Origin: Streptomyces jumonjinensis
GTDB taxonomy: Bacteria; Actinomycetota; Actinomycetes; Streptomycetales; Streptomycetaceae
Assembly: GCF_009600885.1 (NCBI RefSeq)
Contig: NZ_VCLA01000067.1
Location: 19,339 to 56,860, forward strand
DNA length: 37,522 nt
Direction: 5' to 3'
In this document: positions 16,163 through 24,604 of the stretch, piece by piece
Position numbering within the stretch: the first letter of the stretch is position 1
Layout: each line of letters opens with the position of its first letter
The notes under the pieces: model-generated
What the model saw: the letters and a program-made list of their open reading frames with translations, nothing else
Databases searched by the model: none
What the model was told of the DNA's origin: nothing
Position numbers and translations under genes: made by a program

Positions 16163-16179
16163 GTATCAGCCAGTGATAC
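16163..16179. promoter_or_regulatory. Inverted repeat upstream of hisD, candidate operator
   Basis: A perfect 6-5-6 inverted repeat, GTATCA (16163-16168), 5-base spacer, TGATAC (16174-16179). It lies 40-56 bases before the hisD start, AT-rich in GC-rich surroundings. Its position suits an activator or repressor controlling the histidine operon. No regulator is identified in this window. Confidence 0.5.
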
Positions 16180-16206
16180 GGGAGACGGCCGCCGTGGCGG
16201 GTCTGC

Positions 16207-16212
16207 GAGAAT
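16207..16212 (+). promoter_or_regulatory. -10-like hexamer before hisD
   Basis: GAGAAT ends 6 bases before the hisD GTG, and no Shine-Dalgarno sequence is present. A leaderless operon transcript starting at or next to the GTG is suggested. Confidence 0.4.
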
Positions 16213-16218
16213 TGGCGT

Positions 16219-17565
16219 GTGATCTCTCGAATCGATCTGCGCGGCGACGCCCTCCCCGAGGGGGCCGCCCTGCGCGCCCTGCTGCCCCGTGCCGAGTTCG
16301 ATGTGGCCGCCGCCCTGGAGAAGGTGCGGCCCATCTGCGAGGACGTGCATCATCGCGGCACCGAGGCGCTGATCGAGTACGCCCGGAAGTTCGACGGCGT
16401 GACCCTGGAGCGGGTGCGGGTGCCCGCCGCCGCGCTCGCCGAGGCGCTGGCGGCGCTCGACCCCGATGTCAGGGCCGCCCTGGAGGAGTCCATCCGGCGG
16501 GCCAGGATCGTCCACCGCGCCCAGCGGCGCGGCGAGCACACCACCCAGGTCGTCCCCGGCGGCACCGTCACCGAGAAGTGGGTGCCGGTCGAGCGCGTCG
16601 GGCTCTACGCCCCCGGCGGCCGGTCCGTCTACCCCTCCTCCGTGATCATGAACGTGGTCCCGGCGCAGGAGGCCGGCGTCGAGTCCATCGCGCTCGCCTC
16701 CCCGCCGCAGAAGGAGCACGGCGGGCTGCCGCACCCGACGATCCTCGCCGCCTGCGCCCTCCTCGGCGTGGACGAGGTGTACGCGGCCGGCGGGGCCCAG
16801 GCCGTCGCGATGTTCGCGTACGGCACCTCGGGACCCGACGGCTGTCCCGCCGCGAACATGGTCACCGGCCCCGGCAACATCTGGGTCGCCGCCGCCAAGC
16901 GCTACTTCACCGGCCGGATCGGCATCGACACCGAGGCCGGGCCCACCGAGATCGCCGTGCTCGCCGACGCCACCGCCGACCCGGCCCATGTCGCCGCCGA
17001 CCTGATCAGCCAGGCCGAGCACGACCCGATGGCCGCCGCCGTCCTGGTCACCGACTCCGCCGAGCTCGCCGACGCGGTCGAGCGGGAGCTGGCACCGCAG
17101 ATCGCGGCCACCAAGCACGTCGAGGACCGCATCGTGCCCGCCCTGTCGGGCGAGCAGTCCGCGATCGTCCTGGTCGACGGGATCGAGGACGGCCTGAAGG
17201 TCGTCAACGCCTACGGCGCCGAGCACCTGGAGATCCAGACCGCCGACGCCCCGGCCCTCGCCGCCCGGGTGCGCAACGCCGGCGCGGTCTTCGTCGGCCC
17301 CTGGTCGCCGGTCTCCCTCGGCGACTACTGCGCCGGCTCCAACCACGTACTGCCCACCGGCGGCTGCGCCTGCCACTCCTCGGGGCTGTCCGTGCAGTCC
17401 TTCCTGCGCGGCATCCACATCGTGGACTACACCCGCGACGCCCTCGCCGATGTGACCCACCACGTGGTCACCCTCGCCGAGGCGGAGGATCTGCCCGCGC
17501 ACGGGGCCGCCCTGAAGGCGCGCTTCGGGTGGAAGGTGCCGACCAGGCCGGAAGGAGCCGAGTAA
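16219..17565 (+). CDS. hisD: Histidinol dehydrogenase
   Basis: This 448-aa enzyme oxidises L-histidinol to L-histidine in two NAD-dependent steps, the last reactions of the pathway. Family motifs are clear: the nucleotide-region [15 protein letters not shown], the LISQAEHDP segment with zinc-binding Gln and His, EHLEIQT, and the C-terminal [20 protein letters not shown]. Length is typical. It is the first gene of the operon, starts at a GTG without a ribosome-binding site, and is followed directly (zero-base gap) by hisC. Confidence 0.98.
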   Translation: MISRIDLRGDALPEGAALRALLPRAEFDVAAALEKVRPICEDVHHRGTEALIEYARKFDGVTLERVRVPAAALAEALAALDPDVRAALEESIRRARIVHRAQRRGEHTTQVVPGGTVTEKWVPVERVGLYAPGGRSVYPSSVIMNVVPAQEAGVESIALASPPQKEHGGLPHPTILAACALLGVDEVYAAGGAQAVAMFAYGTSGPDGCPAANMVTGPGNIWVAAAKRYFTGRIGIDTEAGPTEIAVLADATADPAHVAADLISQAEHDPMAAAVLVTDSAELADAVERELAPQIAATKHVEDRIVPALSGEQSAIVLVDGIEDGLKVVNAYGAEHLEIQTADAPALAARVRNAGAVFVGPWSPVSLGDYCAGSNHVLPTGGCACHSSGLSVQSFLRGIHIVDYTRDALADVTHHVVTLAEAEDLPAHGAALKARFGWKVPTRPEGAE

Positions 17566-18660
17566 GTGACCGATCTGCCCATCCGCGAGGAACTGCGCGG
17601 CAAGTCCCCGTACGGCGCTCCCCAGCTGGACGTCCCCGTACAGCTGAACACCAATGAGAACCCCTACCCGCTGCCCGAGCCGCTCGTGGAGCGGATCGCC
17701 GAGCGGGTGCGGGAGGCCGCGCGCGGGCTCAACCGTTACCCCGACCGGGACGCGATCGAGCTCCGCACCGAGCTGGCCGCCTATCTGACCCGTACGGCGG
17801 GCCACCCCGTCGCCCTGGCGAACGTCTGGGCCGCCAACGGCTCCAACGAGGTCATCCAGCAGCTGCTCCAGACCTTCGGCGGCCCGGGCCGTACCGCGAT
17901 CGGCTTCGAGCCGTCGTACTCGATGCACGCGCTGATCTCCCGGGGCACCGGCACCGGCTGGATCTCCGGGCCGCGGAACGAGGACTTCACCATCGACGTG
18001 GCCGCCGCCGAGCGCGCCATCGCCGAGAACCGGCCCGACGTCGTCTTCATCACCTCGCCCAACAACCCCACCGGCACCGCCGTCGACGCCGAGACGGTCG
18101 TCGCGCTGTACGAGGCCGCCCAGGCCGCGCGGCCGTCCCTGGTCGTCGTGGACGAGGCATACGTCGAATTCAGCCACCGCCCCTCGCTGCTGCCGCTGAT
18201 CGAGGGCCGCCCCCATATGGTGATCTCGCGGACCATGTCCAAGGCGTTCGGCGCGGCCGGCCTCCGGCTCGGCTATCTCGCGGCCTCCCCGGCCGTGGTC
18301 GACGCGGTCCAGCTGGTACGGCTGCCGTACCACCTCTCCGCCGTCACCCAGGCCACCGCGCTCGCCGCGCTGGAGCACACCGATACGCTGCTGGGGTATG
18401 TCGAGCAGCTGAAGACCGAGCGGGACCGCCTGGTCACCGAGTTGCGGGCGATCGGCTACGAGGTGACCGAGTCGGACGCCAATTTCGTCCAGTTCGGACG
18501 GTTCCCCGACGCGCACGACGCCTGGCGGAAGATCCTCGACCGGGGCGTCCTGGTCCGGGACAACGGCGTGCCGGGATGGCTGCGGGTCACCGCGGGCACC
18601 GCCGCCGAGAACGACGCGTTCCTCGACGCGGTACGTGAGTTGAAGAAGGAGAGCGCATGA
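17566..18660 (+). CDS. hisC: Histidinol-phosphate aminotransferase
   Basis: A 364-aa PLP-dependent class I/II aminotransferase converting imidazole-acetol phosphate and glutamate to histidinol phosphate. The PLP-binding lysine is Lys226 in [24 protein letters not shown] near the N-terminus and SPNNPTGT are characteristic of HisC. The GTG start abuts the hisD stop, and GGAAGGAG lies just upstream. The end overlaps hisB by ATGA. HisC enzymes are sometimes recruited for other aminotransfer reactions, but the operon context makes the histidine role secure. Confidence 0.98.
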   Translation: MTDLPIREELRGKSPYGAPQLDVPVQLNTNENPYPLPEPLVERIAERVREAARGLNRYPDRDAIELRTELAAYLTRTAGHPVALANVWAANGSNEVIQQLLQTFGGPGRTAIGFEPSYSMHALISRGTGTGWISGPRNEDFTIDVAAAERAIAENRPDVVFITSPNNPTGTAVDAETVVALYEAAQAARPSLVVVDEAYVEFSHRPSLLPLIEGRPHMVISRTMSKAFGAAGLRLGYLAASPAVVDAVQLVRLPYHLSAVTQATALAALEHTDTLLGYVEQLKTERDRLVTELRAIGYEVTESDANFVQFGRFPDAHDAWRKILDRGVLVRDNGVPGWLRVTAGTAAENDAFLDAVRELKKESA

Positions 18661-19250
18661 GCCGCGTTGGCAGGGTGGAGCGCACCACCAAGGAGACATC
18701 CGTCGTCGTCGAGATCGACCTCGACGGCACCGGGCAGGTCGATGTGTCGACGGGGGTCGGTTTCTACGACCACATGCTCGACCAGCTGGGCCGCCACGGT
18801 CTCTTCGATCTGACGGTCAAGACCGAGGGCGACCTCCACATCGACACCCACCACACCATCGAGGACACCGCCCTCGCGCTCGGCGCCGCCTTCCGGCAGG
18901 CGCTCGGCGACAAGGTCGGCATCTACCGCTTCGGCAACTGCACCGTGCCGCTGGACGAGTCGCTCGCCCAGGTCACCGTGGACCTCTCCGGCCGCCCCTA
19001 TCTGGTGCACACCGAGCCCGAGAACATGGCGCCGATGATCGGCTCGTACGACACCACGATGACCCGGCACATCTTCGAGTCCTTCGTGGCCCAGGCCCAG
19101 ATCGCGCTGCACATCCACGTCCCGTACGGGCGCAACGCCCACCACGTCGTGGAATGCCAGTTCAAGGCCCTGGCCCGCGCCCTGCGGTACGCCTGTGAGC
19201 GTGACCCGCGCGCCGCCGGAATCCTCCCCTCCACGAAGGGTGCGCTGTGA
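18657..19250 (+). CDS. hisB: Imidazoleglycerol-phosphate dehydratase
   Basis: A 197-aa monofunctional dehydratase converting imidazole glycerol phosphate to imidazole-acetol phosphate. It lacks the histidinol-phosphatase domain fused in enterobacteria, as usual for actinobacteria. The metal-binding His/Glu repeats are visible: [27 protein letters not shown], and near the C-terminus [16 protein letters not shown]. It starts at an ATG overlapping the hisC stop and ends overlapping the GTG of the small membrane protein gene. Confidence 0.98.
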   Translation: MSRVGRVERTTKETSVVVEIDLDGTGQVDVSTGVGFYDHMLDQLGRHGLFDLTVKTEGDLHIDTHHTIEDTALALGAAFRQALGDKVGIYRFGNCTVPLDESLAQVTVDLSGRPYLVHTEPENMAPMIGSYDTTMTRHIFESFVAQAQIALHIHVPYGRNAHHVVECQFKALARALRYACERDPRAAGILPSTKGAL

Positions 19251-19411
19251 GCGGCCTCGCCACCGTCCTGATCATCGTCGGCTTCTTCCTGCTCGGCGGC
19301 GTCTACTCCTTCACCAAGCAGAAGCAGCCCCGGAGCGTGGTCGTCCTGCTGGCGATCGGCTCGGCTATGTGCCTGGGCGCCGGATTCATGAGACTGGACA
19401 TGTGGTCATGA
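19247..19411 (+). CDS. Small membrane protein inside the histidine operon
   Basis: A 54-aa protein beginning [20 protein letters not shown]. Two hydrophobic segments (about 4-21 and 30-48) are separated by a short basic loop, FTKQKQPRS, so it should be a two-helix hairpin membrane protein. Its GTG overlaps the hisB stop (GTGA) and its TGA overlaps the hisH ATG (ATGA). Tight coupling on both sides strongly supports translation. I believe homologues occupy the same place in other Streptomyces his operons, but no function is known to me. It does not resemble a histidine biosynthetic enzyme. Confidence 0.85.
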   Translation: MSGLATVLIIVGFFLLGGVYSFTKQKQPRSVVVLLAIGSAMCLGAGFMRLDMWS

Positions 19412-20049
19412 GCGCACCGAAGAAGGTCGTCGTCTTCGACTACGGGTTCGGCAACATCCGCTCCGCCGAGCGGGCGCTCGCCCGGGTCGGCGCCGACGTG
19501 GAGATAACCCGCGACTTCGACACCGCGATGAACGCGGACGGACTCCTCGTACCCGGCGTCGGCGCGTTCTCCGCCTGCATGGACGGACTGCGCGCGGCCC
19601 GCGGCGAATGGATCATCGGCCGCAGGCTCTCCGGCGGCCGGCCGGTGATGGGCATCTGCGTCGGCATGCAGATCCTCTTCGCCCGCGGCATCGAACACGG
19701 CGTGGAGACCGAGGGCCTCGACGAGTGGCCCGGCACGGTCGGCCCGCTCAAGGCCCCGGTCGTCCCCCACATGGGCTGGAACACCGTCGAGGCCCCCGCC
19801 GGCAGCGAGCTCTTCGCCGGCCTCGACCCCGACGCCCGGTTCTACTTCGTGCACTCCTACGCGGTGCACGACTGGGACCTGGAAGTCACCAACCCCGCCA
19901 TCCGCGCGCCCCAGGTCACCTGGGCCACCCACGGCGAGCGCTTCGTCGCCGCCGTGGAGAACAGCGCGCTCTGGGCGACGCAGTTCCACCCCGAGAAGTC
20001 CGGCGACGCCGGCGCCCAGCTGCTGACCAACTGGATCGGAACACTGTGA
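19408..20049 (+). CDS. hisH: Imidazole glycerol phosphate synthase subunit HisH (glutaminase)
   Basis: A 213-aa class I glutamine amidotransferase that supplies ammonia to HisF for ring formation. The catalytic triad is visible: Cys84 in [11 protein letters not shown], and His194 and Glu196 in [11 protein letters not shown]. The N-terminus [13 protein letters not shown] and the oxyanion-region PHMGWN are typical of HisH. It is coupled by 4-base overlaps to the small membrane protein gene before it and to priA after it. Its partner hisF is two genes downstream. Confidence 0.98.
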   Translation: MSAPKKVVVFDYGFGNIRSAERALARVGADVEITRDFDTAMNADGLLVPGVGAFSACMDGLRAARGEWIIGRRLSGGRPVMGICVGMQILFARGIEHGVETEGLDEWPGTVGPLKAPVVPHMGWNTVEAPAGSELFAGLDPDARFYFVHSYAVHDWDLEVTNPAIRAPQVTWATHGERFVAAVENSALWATQFHPEKSGDAGAQLLTNWIGTL

Positions 20050-20771
20050 CCAAGCTCGAACTCCTCCCCGCCGTCGACGTCCGCGACGGCCAGGCCGTCC
20101 GTCTCGTACACGGAGAGTCCGGCACGGAGACCTCCTACGGCTCCCCGCTGGACGCCGCCCTCGCCTGGCAGCGCGCGGGCGCCGAGTGGCTGCATCTGGT
20201 CGACCTGGACGCCGCCTTCGGCACCGGCGACAACCGCGAGCTGATCGGCGAGGTCACCCGGTCGATGAACATCAAGGTCGAGCTCTCCGGCGGCATCCGC
20301 GACGACGCCTCGCTCGCCGCCGCCCTCGCCACCGGCTGCACCCGGGTCAACCTCGGCACCGCCGCGCTGGAGACCCCCGAGTGGGTCGCCAAGGTCATCG
20401 CCGAGCACGGCGAGCGGATCGCGGTCGGTCTGGACGTACGCGGCACCACGCTGCGCGGACGCGGCTGGACCCGCGACGGCGGCGACCTCTACGAGACCCT
20501 CGCCCGGCTCGACTCCGAGGGCTGCGCCCGCTACGTCGTCACCGACATCGCCAAGGACGGCACCCTTCAGGGCCCCAACCTGGAGCTGCTGGCCAACGTC
20601 TGCGCGGTCACCGACAAGCCCGTGGTGGCCTCCGGCGGAGTCTCCTCGCTGGACGATCTGCGGGCCATCGCCTCCCTCGTCCCCCAGGGCGTGGAGGGCG
20701 CGATCGTCGGCAAGGCGCTGTACGCGAAGGCGTTCACCCTGGAGGAAGCGCTCGCGGTGGTGGCGGAATGA
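20046..20771 (+). CDS. priA: Bifunctional phosphoribosyl isomerase A (HisA/TrpF)
   Basis: A 241-aa (beta/alpha)8 enzyme. It isomerises ProFAR in histidine synthesis and, in actinobacterial PriA, also phosphoribosyl anthranilate in tryptophan synthesis. Catalytic Asp11 (PAVDVRDG), Asp130 (GLDVRG) and Asp171 (AKDGT) are present. So is the Arg139/Trp141 loop ([10 protein letters not shown]) that gives PriA its dual specificity. No trpF occurs in the window although trpE, trpC, trpB and trpA do, consistent with PriA doing both jobs. It overlaps hisH and ridA by 4 bases on either side. Confidence 0.97.
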   Translation: MTKLELLPAVDVRDGQAVRLVHGESGTETSYGSPLDAALAWQRAGAEWLHLVDLDAAFGTGDNRELIGEVTRSMNIKVELSGGIRDDASLAAALATGCTRVNLGTAALETPEWVAKVIAEHGERIAVGLDVRGTTLRGRGWTRDGGDLYETLARLDSEGCARYVVTDIAKDGTLQGPNLELLANVCAVTDKPVVASGGVSSLDDLRAIASLVPQGVEGAIVGKALYAKAFTLEEALAVVAE

Positions 20772-21166
20772 GCGACGCCGTACGACGCGTGCAGAGCGGG
20801 TCCCCCTGGGAGGAGGTCTTCGGCTTCGCGCGAGCCGTGGCGGCGGGCGACCGGGTGGTCGTCGGCGGCACCACCTCCTTCAAGGGGACCGTGCTCTACG
20901 GCGAGGGCGACCCCTACGAGCAGACCCGGGTGGCCATCGACAGCGCGCTCGCCGCGATCGCCGAGTTCGGCCTGGGACCCGAGTCCGTGATCGTCACCCG
21001 GCTCATCCTCACCCACGCCCGGGACGTGGACGCGGCAGGCCGCGCCCACCAGGAGGTGTTCGGCTCGGTCCGCCCGGTGATGACGCTCTCCGTGGTCTCC
21101 GGCTTCGTGGACCCGCGGATCCTGGTCGAAGTGGAACTGGAAGCGTATCGAGGTGAGTCCGCATGA
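20768..21166 (+). CDS. RidA/YjgF-family protein
   Basis: A 132-aa protein of the RidA (YjgF/YER057c/UK114) superfamily. Canonical members hydrolyse reactive enamines and imines released by PLP enzymes. The fold is recognisable from the central [24 protein letters not shown] and the C-terminal [13 protein letters not shown], whose Arg and Glu occupy the positions of the active-site Arg and Glu of RidA. It lies between priA and hisF with 4-base overlaps on both sides, so it is made with the histidine enzymes. A housekeeping role protecting the pathway is an inference. Confidence 0.93.
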   Translation: MSDAVRRVQSGSPWEEVFGFARAVAAGDRVVVGGTTSFKGTVLYGEGDPYEQTRVAIDSALAAIAEFGLGPESVIVTRLILTHARDVDAAGRAHQEVFGSVRPVMTLSVVSGFVDPRILVEVELEAYRGESA

Positions 21167-21918
21167 CACTGGCCGTCCGGGTCATCCCCTGTCTGGACGT
21201 CGACAACGGTCGGGTCGTCAAGGGAGTCAACTTCCAGAATCTGCGGGACGCCGGCGATCCCGTCGAGATGGCGAAGCTCTATGACGCCGAGGGCGCCGAC
21301 GAGCTGACCTTCCTCGACATCACCGCGTCGTCGGGCGACCGCGAGACGACCTACGACGTGGTGCGCCGCACCGCCGAGCAGGTCTTCATCCCGCTCACCG
21401 TCGGTGGCGGCGTCCGTTCCGCGGACGACGTCGACCGGCTGCTGAGGGCGGGCGCGGACAAGGTCGGCGTCAATACGGCGGCCATCGCCCGCCCCGAGCT
21501 GATCCGCGAGATCGCCGAGCGCTTCGGCCGTCAGGTGCTGGTCCTCTCGGTGGACGCCCGCCGCACCCCGTCCGGGTCCTTCGAGGTCACCACCCACGGC
21601 GGCCGGAAGGGCACCGGCATCGACGCCGTCGAATGGGCGCACCGGGCCGCCGAGCTGGGCGCGGGCGAGATCCTGCTCAACTCGATGGACGCGGACGGCA
21701 CCAAGGACGGCTACGACACGGAGATGATCGCCGCGGTCCGCCGTCTGGTGACCGTCCCCGTGATCGCCAGCGGCGGCGCGGGACGGCTGGCGGATTTCGC
21801 TCCGGCGATCGACGCGGGCGCCGACGCCGTACTGGCGGCGTCCGTATTCCACTTCGGAGATCTGCGCATCGGGCAGGTCAAGGAAGCGCTGCGGGAAGCC
21901 GGTCACCCGGTGCGCTGA
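21163..21918 (+). CDS. hisF: Imidazole glycerol phosphate synthase subunit HisF (cyclase)
   Basis: A 251-aa (beta/alpha)8 cyclase. It uses ammonia from HisH to make imidazole glycerol phosphate and AICAR. Motifs are the N-terminal [19 protein letters not shown] (general-acid/base Asp12), [15 protein letters not shown] and [17 protein letters not shown], plus the phosphate-binding VIASGGAG. Length is normal. The ATG overlaps the stop of the RidA gene. It is the last gene of this his block, followed by a double hairpin. Confidence 0.98.
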   Translation: MTLAVRVIPCLDVDNGRVVKGVNFQNLRDAGDPVEMAKLYDAEGADELTFLDITASSGDRETTYDVVRRTAEQVFIPLTVGGGVRSADDVDRLLRAGADKVGVNTAAIARPELIREIAERFGRQVLVLSVDARRTPSGSFEVTTHGGRKGTGIDAVEWAHRAAELGAGEILLNSMDADGTKDGYDTEMIAAVRRLVTVPVIASGGAGRLADFAPAIDAGADAVLAASVFHFGDLRIGQVKEALREAGHPVR

Positions 21919-21928
21919 GAACAGTCGT

Positions 21929-21967
21929 CCGGTTCGCCTGAACCGGTCGACTTCGGCCAATAGTCGA
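21929..21967 (+). terminator. Double-hairpin terminator after hisF
   Basis: Two adjacent hairpins: CCGGTTC (21929-21935) with GAACCGG (21940-21946), and TCGACT (21947-21952) with AGTCGA (21962-21967). They begin 11 bases after the hisF stop and separate the his operon from the P450 gene. Confidence 0.65.
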
Positions 21968-21993
21968 CTCAGGCAATCGTCCTGAAACTAGCG

Positions 21994-22022
21994 TTCTTCG
22001 GCCCCGAGGGCCGGGTTAGCGT
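21994..22022 (+). promoter_or_regulatory. Candidate P450 promoter with palindrome in the spacer
   Basis: TTCTTC (21994-21999) and TAGCGT (22017-22022) are 17 bases apart. Overlapping the -35 end and the spacer is CGGCCC (21999-22004), CGA, GGGCCG (22008-22013), a perfect 6-bp inverted repeat that could be a repressor site. A second TAGCGT is at 21989-21994. Confidence 0.4.
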
Positions 22023-22064
22023 GCGTTCGACCCGTGACATGAGAATGTGAACAGGGGGAACCGC

Positions 22065-23273
22065 ATGACGACCCGGCCCATCGTGGATCTGATGGAACTC
22101 AGCCCTGACTTCCTGCGCGATCCGTATCCCGTCTATGCCAAGCTCCGCGCCGAGGGACCCGTCCATCGGGTGCGCATTCCCCGAGGCCAGGAGGCATGGC
22201 TGATCGTCGGCCATGAAGCCTGCCGCGCGGCCTTCACTGATTCGCGGTTCAGCCGTGACTGGGTGCGGTCGGGGAATGTGAACAATATGTTCCATGTGGA
22301 TCCGGAACAGCCCGCACTCGCGCATATGCTGATGTCCGACCCGCCGGTCCACACCCGGCTGCGCCGCCTGGTGACCAAAGAGTTCACGCCGAGCCGCACC
22401 GAGGCGATGGCCCCGAGAATCCAGCAGATATCCGATGAGCTGCTGGACGAGATGACCGCGGACGGGCGGCGGCAGGCCGATCTGATCTCCGCCTTCGCCT
22501 TCCCGCTGCCGATGACCGTGATCTGCGAGCTGCTCGGGGTGCCCGAGCTGGACCGGCTGGCCTTCCGCGGCTGGTCCAACGAGATCGTCGGGCCCACCAC
22601 CCCGGAGGCCGAGGCCGCCGCCTACGACGAGCTCAGCGTGTACCTCGGCGAGCTGATCACGGCCAAGCGGGCGGAGCCGGGCGAGGATCTGCTCAGCGGG
22701 ATGATCCACACCGTGGACGCGGGCGGCGACCGGCTCTCGCCCAAGGAGCTCATCGGCATGTCCATGCTGCTTCTGGTCGCCGGGCACGAGACCACCGTCA
22801 ACATGATCGGCAACGGGGTGCGCGCACTCTTCGCCCACCCCGAGCAGTTCGCCGCGCTGAAGTCCGACCCCTCCCTGCTCGACGGGGCGATCGAGGAGAT
22901 GCTCCGCTACGACGGGCCGGTGGAGAACGGCACCATCCGGTTCGCTCTGGAGGATGTGGAGATCGGCGGTGTGACCATCCCCGCGGGCGACTCCGTGCTG
23001 ATCTCGATGGCGGACGCGGACCGGGATCCGGCGCGGTTCAAGAACCCGGAGCGGTTCGACATCCGCCGGGACGCCCGGGGACATGTGGCCTTCGGCCATG
23101 GACTGCACTACTGCCTGGGTGCGCCGCTGGCCCGGCTGGAGGGCCGGATCGCGATCCGCGGCCTGCTGGAGCGCTGCCCGGACCTCTCGCCCGGTCTGGC
23201 GGACGACGCGGAGCTGCCGTGGATGCCGGGGATGCTGATCAGGGGCGTGAAGGAGCTTCCGGTCCGCTGGTGA
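22065..23273 (+). CDS. Cytochrome P450
   Basis: A 402-aa bacterial class I P450 monooxygenase. The I-helix oxygen-activation motif AGHETT is at 239-244, ExxR at Glu278-Arg281, and the heme-binding loop FGHGLHYCLGAPLAR has axial Cys350. The start ATG at 22065 follows AGGGGGA; an upstream GTG at 22047 is less likely. No ferredoxin, reductase or biosynthetic gene is adjacent, so it must borrow redox partners. The sequence looks CYP107-like, but I cannot assign a subfamily or substrate. It stands alone between the terminated his operon and a convergent gene. Confidence 0.96.
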   Translation: MTTRPIVDLMELSPDFLRDPYPVYAKLRAEGPVHRVRIPRGQEAWLIVGHEACRAAFTDSRFSRDWVRSGNVNNMFHVDPEQPALAHMLMSDPPVHTRLRRLVTKEFTPSRTEAMAPRIQQISDELLDEMTADGRRQADLISAFAFPLPMTVICELLGVPELDRLAFRGWSNEIVGPTTPEAEAAAYDELSVYLGELITAKRAEPGEDLLSGMIHTVDAGGDRLSPKELIGMSMLLLVAGHETTVNMIGNGVRALFAHPEQFAALKSDPSLLDGAIEEMLRYDGPVENGTIRFALEDVEIGGVTIPAGDSVLISMADADRDPARFKNPERFDIRRDARGHVAFGHGLHYCLGAPLARLEGRIAIRGLLERCPDLSPGLADDAELPWMPGMLIRGVKELPVRW

Positions 23274-23314
23274 GACGGGCGGGGCGCACAGGGCCGCGAA
23301 CCGGCCTCGTGCGC

Positions 23315-23328
23315 ATGAGCCGGCTCAT
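23315..23328. repeat. 14-bp perfect palindrome
   Basis: ATGAGCCGGCTCAT lies 42 bases after the P450 stop. The 12-mer GCGCATGAGCCG that overlaps it (23311-23322) recurs at 23400-23411 inside the terminator arm, so the two elements share sequence. Confidence 0.7.
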
Positions 23329-23379
23329 ACGCCCCGTCGGCTCGTACGCCCCGCACAGCTCACGCGTCCCGCACAGCTC

Positions 23380-23409
23380 GCTCATGCGCCCGGGCCGGGG
23401 CGCATGAGC
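23380..23409. terminator. Bidirectional terminator between P450 and TIGR03085 genes
   Basis: GCTCATGCGCCC (23380-23391) pairs perfectly with GGGCGCATGAGC (23398-23409) around a 6-base loop, between convergent genes. Confidence 0.85.
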
Positions 23410-23413
23410 CGTT

Positions 23414-23474
23414 GCTCACAGCGGAAAGCCCAGACGGGCTCCGGGGCTCACAGCGGGATGCCCAGACGGGCTCC
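23414..23474. repeat. Tandem duplication of a gene 3' end, including its stop
   Basis: A 29-base unit occurs at 23446-23474 (the last codons and stop of the TIGR03085 gene, minus strand) and again at 23414-23442, period 32, with two mismatches. The downstream copy would read ARLGFPL-stop against the gene's own ARLGIPL-stop. Confidence 0.9.
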
Positions 23475-24086
23475 CCGCACCCCCTCCACCGCCTCCTTGT
23501 CGCCCGCCAGATCCACCTGCGCCGCGCTCTGCCGCCCGAACGCGAAGATGGTCAGCTCACCGGGCTCACCCGTCACCGTCACCACAGGAGCGCCCCGGTG
23601 CGCCACCGCCGTCTGCCCGTCCGGCCGGCGCAGCACCAGCCCCACCGGCGACTTCCGGCCAAGCAGCCGGGCCCCCTTCTCCAGCCGCGCCCAGAGCGCG
23701 TCCTCGAAGACCCGGTCCAGCGGACGGGCCGTCCAGTCCGGCTGCGCCCGGCGCACGTCCTCCGCGTGGACGAAGAACTCCACCGTGTTCGCCGCCTCGT
23801 CCACCTGCTTGATCCCGTACGGGGACATCCTCGGCGGGCCGGTGCGGATCAGCTGGATCAGCTCTTCGTACGGCTTGGCGGCGAACTCCGACTGCACCCG
23901 CTCCAGCCTGCCGCGGAGCGCGTCGAGCAGCATCCCGCCCGCCGCATCGGGGCGGCGCTCGCGCACCACCGCATGGGCCGCCAGATCCCGGGTCGTCCAG
24001 CCCTCGCACAGGGTCGGGGCGGCCGGGCCCGCCGCTTCCAACAGATCGGCGAAGAGAAGCCGTTCACGCTTGGCATGGGTCGACAT
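23448..24086 (-). CDS. TIGR03085 family metal-binding protein (DinB-like)
   Basis: A 212-aa actinobacterial protein of the DinB/mycothiol-dependent maleylpyruvate isomerase-like superfamily, TIGR03085 type. It starts [20 protein letters not shown]. The helical bundle carries the expected metal ligands in [21 protein letters not shown] and [20 protein letters not shown]. Many relatives use mycothiol as thiol cofactor, but the reaction of this subgroup is unknown to me. The ATG is preceded by TACGCT seven bases upstream rather than by a ribosome-binding site. It is divergent from hisI. Confidence 0.9.
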   Translation of the reverse strand: MSTHAKRERLLFADLLEAAGPAAPTLCEGWTTRDLAAHAVVRERRPDAAGGMLLDALRGRLERVQSEFAAKPYEELIQLIRTGPPRMSPYGIKQVDEAANTVEFFVHAEDVRRAQPDWTARPLDRVFEDALWARLEKGARLLGRKSPVGLVLRRPDGQTAVAHRGAPVVTVTGEPGELTIFAFGRQSAAQVDLAGDKEAVEGVRGARLGIPL

Positions 24087-24093
24087 GACTGCC

Positions 24094-24099
24094 AGCGTA
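24094..24099 (-). promoter_or_regulatory. -10-like hexamer before the TIGR03085 gene
   Basis: On the minus strand TACGCT fits TANNNT and ends 7 bases before the ATG, suggesting a leaderless transcript. Confidence 0.4.
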
Positions 24100-24214
24100 C
24101 GGCGGACCCGCCCGGCCCGCCCAGCGGTACCCCCGCCCGCAGGACCCCGCCCGCCCGGGAGCCGCCGTCCGGTCCGTCCAGTGGACGCAGACCCCGCGGC
24201 CCCCTCGGGCGCGG

Positions 24215-24220
24215 CACAAT
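24215..24220 (+). promoter_or_regulatory. -10-like hexamer before hisI
   Basis: CACAAT ends 7 bases before the hisI ATG, with no ribosome-binding site between. Confidence 0.4.
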
Positions 24221-24227
24221 GGGCGGC

Positions 24228-24593
24228 ATGACCAGCAGTGTCCCCGCCAGCGCCCTCGACCCCGCCATCGCCGCCCGCCTCAAGCGCGACGCCGACGGCC
24301 TCTTTCCCGCCATCGCCCAGCAGCACGACACCGGCGAGGTGCTGATGCTCGGCTGGATGGACGACGAGGCCCTCCACCGCACCCTCACCACCGGCCGCTG
24401 CACGTACTGGTCCCGCAGCCGCGGAGAGTACTGGGTCAAGGGCGACACCTCGGGCCATGTCCAGCACGTCAAGTCCGTCGCCCTCGACTGCGACGGCGAC
24501 ACCGTCCTGGTCAAGGTCGACCAGGTGGGCGCGGCCTGTCACACCGGGGACCGCACCTGCTTCGACGCCGGCGCCCTCCCGACGGCCGAGTAG
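24228..24593 (+). CDS. hisI: Phosphoribosyl-AMP cyclohydrolase
   Basis: A 121-aa zinc/magnesium enzyme opening the adenine ring of phosphoribosyl-AMP, the third step of histidine synthesis. It has only the cyclohydrolase domain; the pyrophosphohydrolase (hisE) is not fused and not in the window. Motifs are [37 protein letters not shown], the metal-binding [13 protein letters not shown] and the zinc cysteines in [10 protein letters not shown]. The ATG at 24228 matches the family N-terminus. It lies 11 bases before trpE and apart from the main his block. Confidence 0.97.
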   Translation: MTSSVPASALDPAIAARLKRDADGLFPAIAQQHDTGEVLMLGWMDDEALHRTLTTGRCTYWSRSRGEYWVKGDTSGHVQHVKSVALDCDGDTVLVKVDQVGAACHTGDRTCFDAGALPTAE

Positions 24594-24596
24594 GGT
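24591..24596 (+). promoter_or_regulatory. -10-like hexamer before trpE, overlapping the hisI stop
   Basis: TAGGGT starts with the TAG stop codon of hisI and ends 8 bases before the trpE ATG. There is no Shine-Dalgarno sequence, so trpE may be transcribed from its own promoter as a leaderless mRNA. Confidence 0.45.
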
Positions 24597-24604
24597 CGAA
24601 CGCC

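Noticed and set aside
16132..18699. 855-codon open frame on the minus strand opposite hisD and hisC
   Set aside because: Same G/C-bias artefact; both plus-strand genes are unmistakable.
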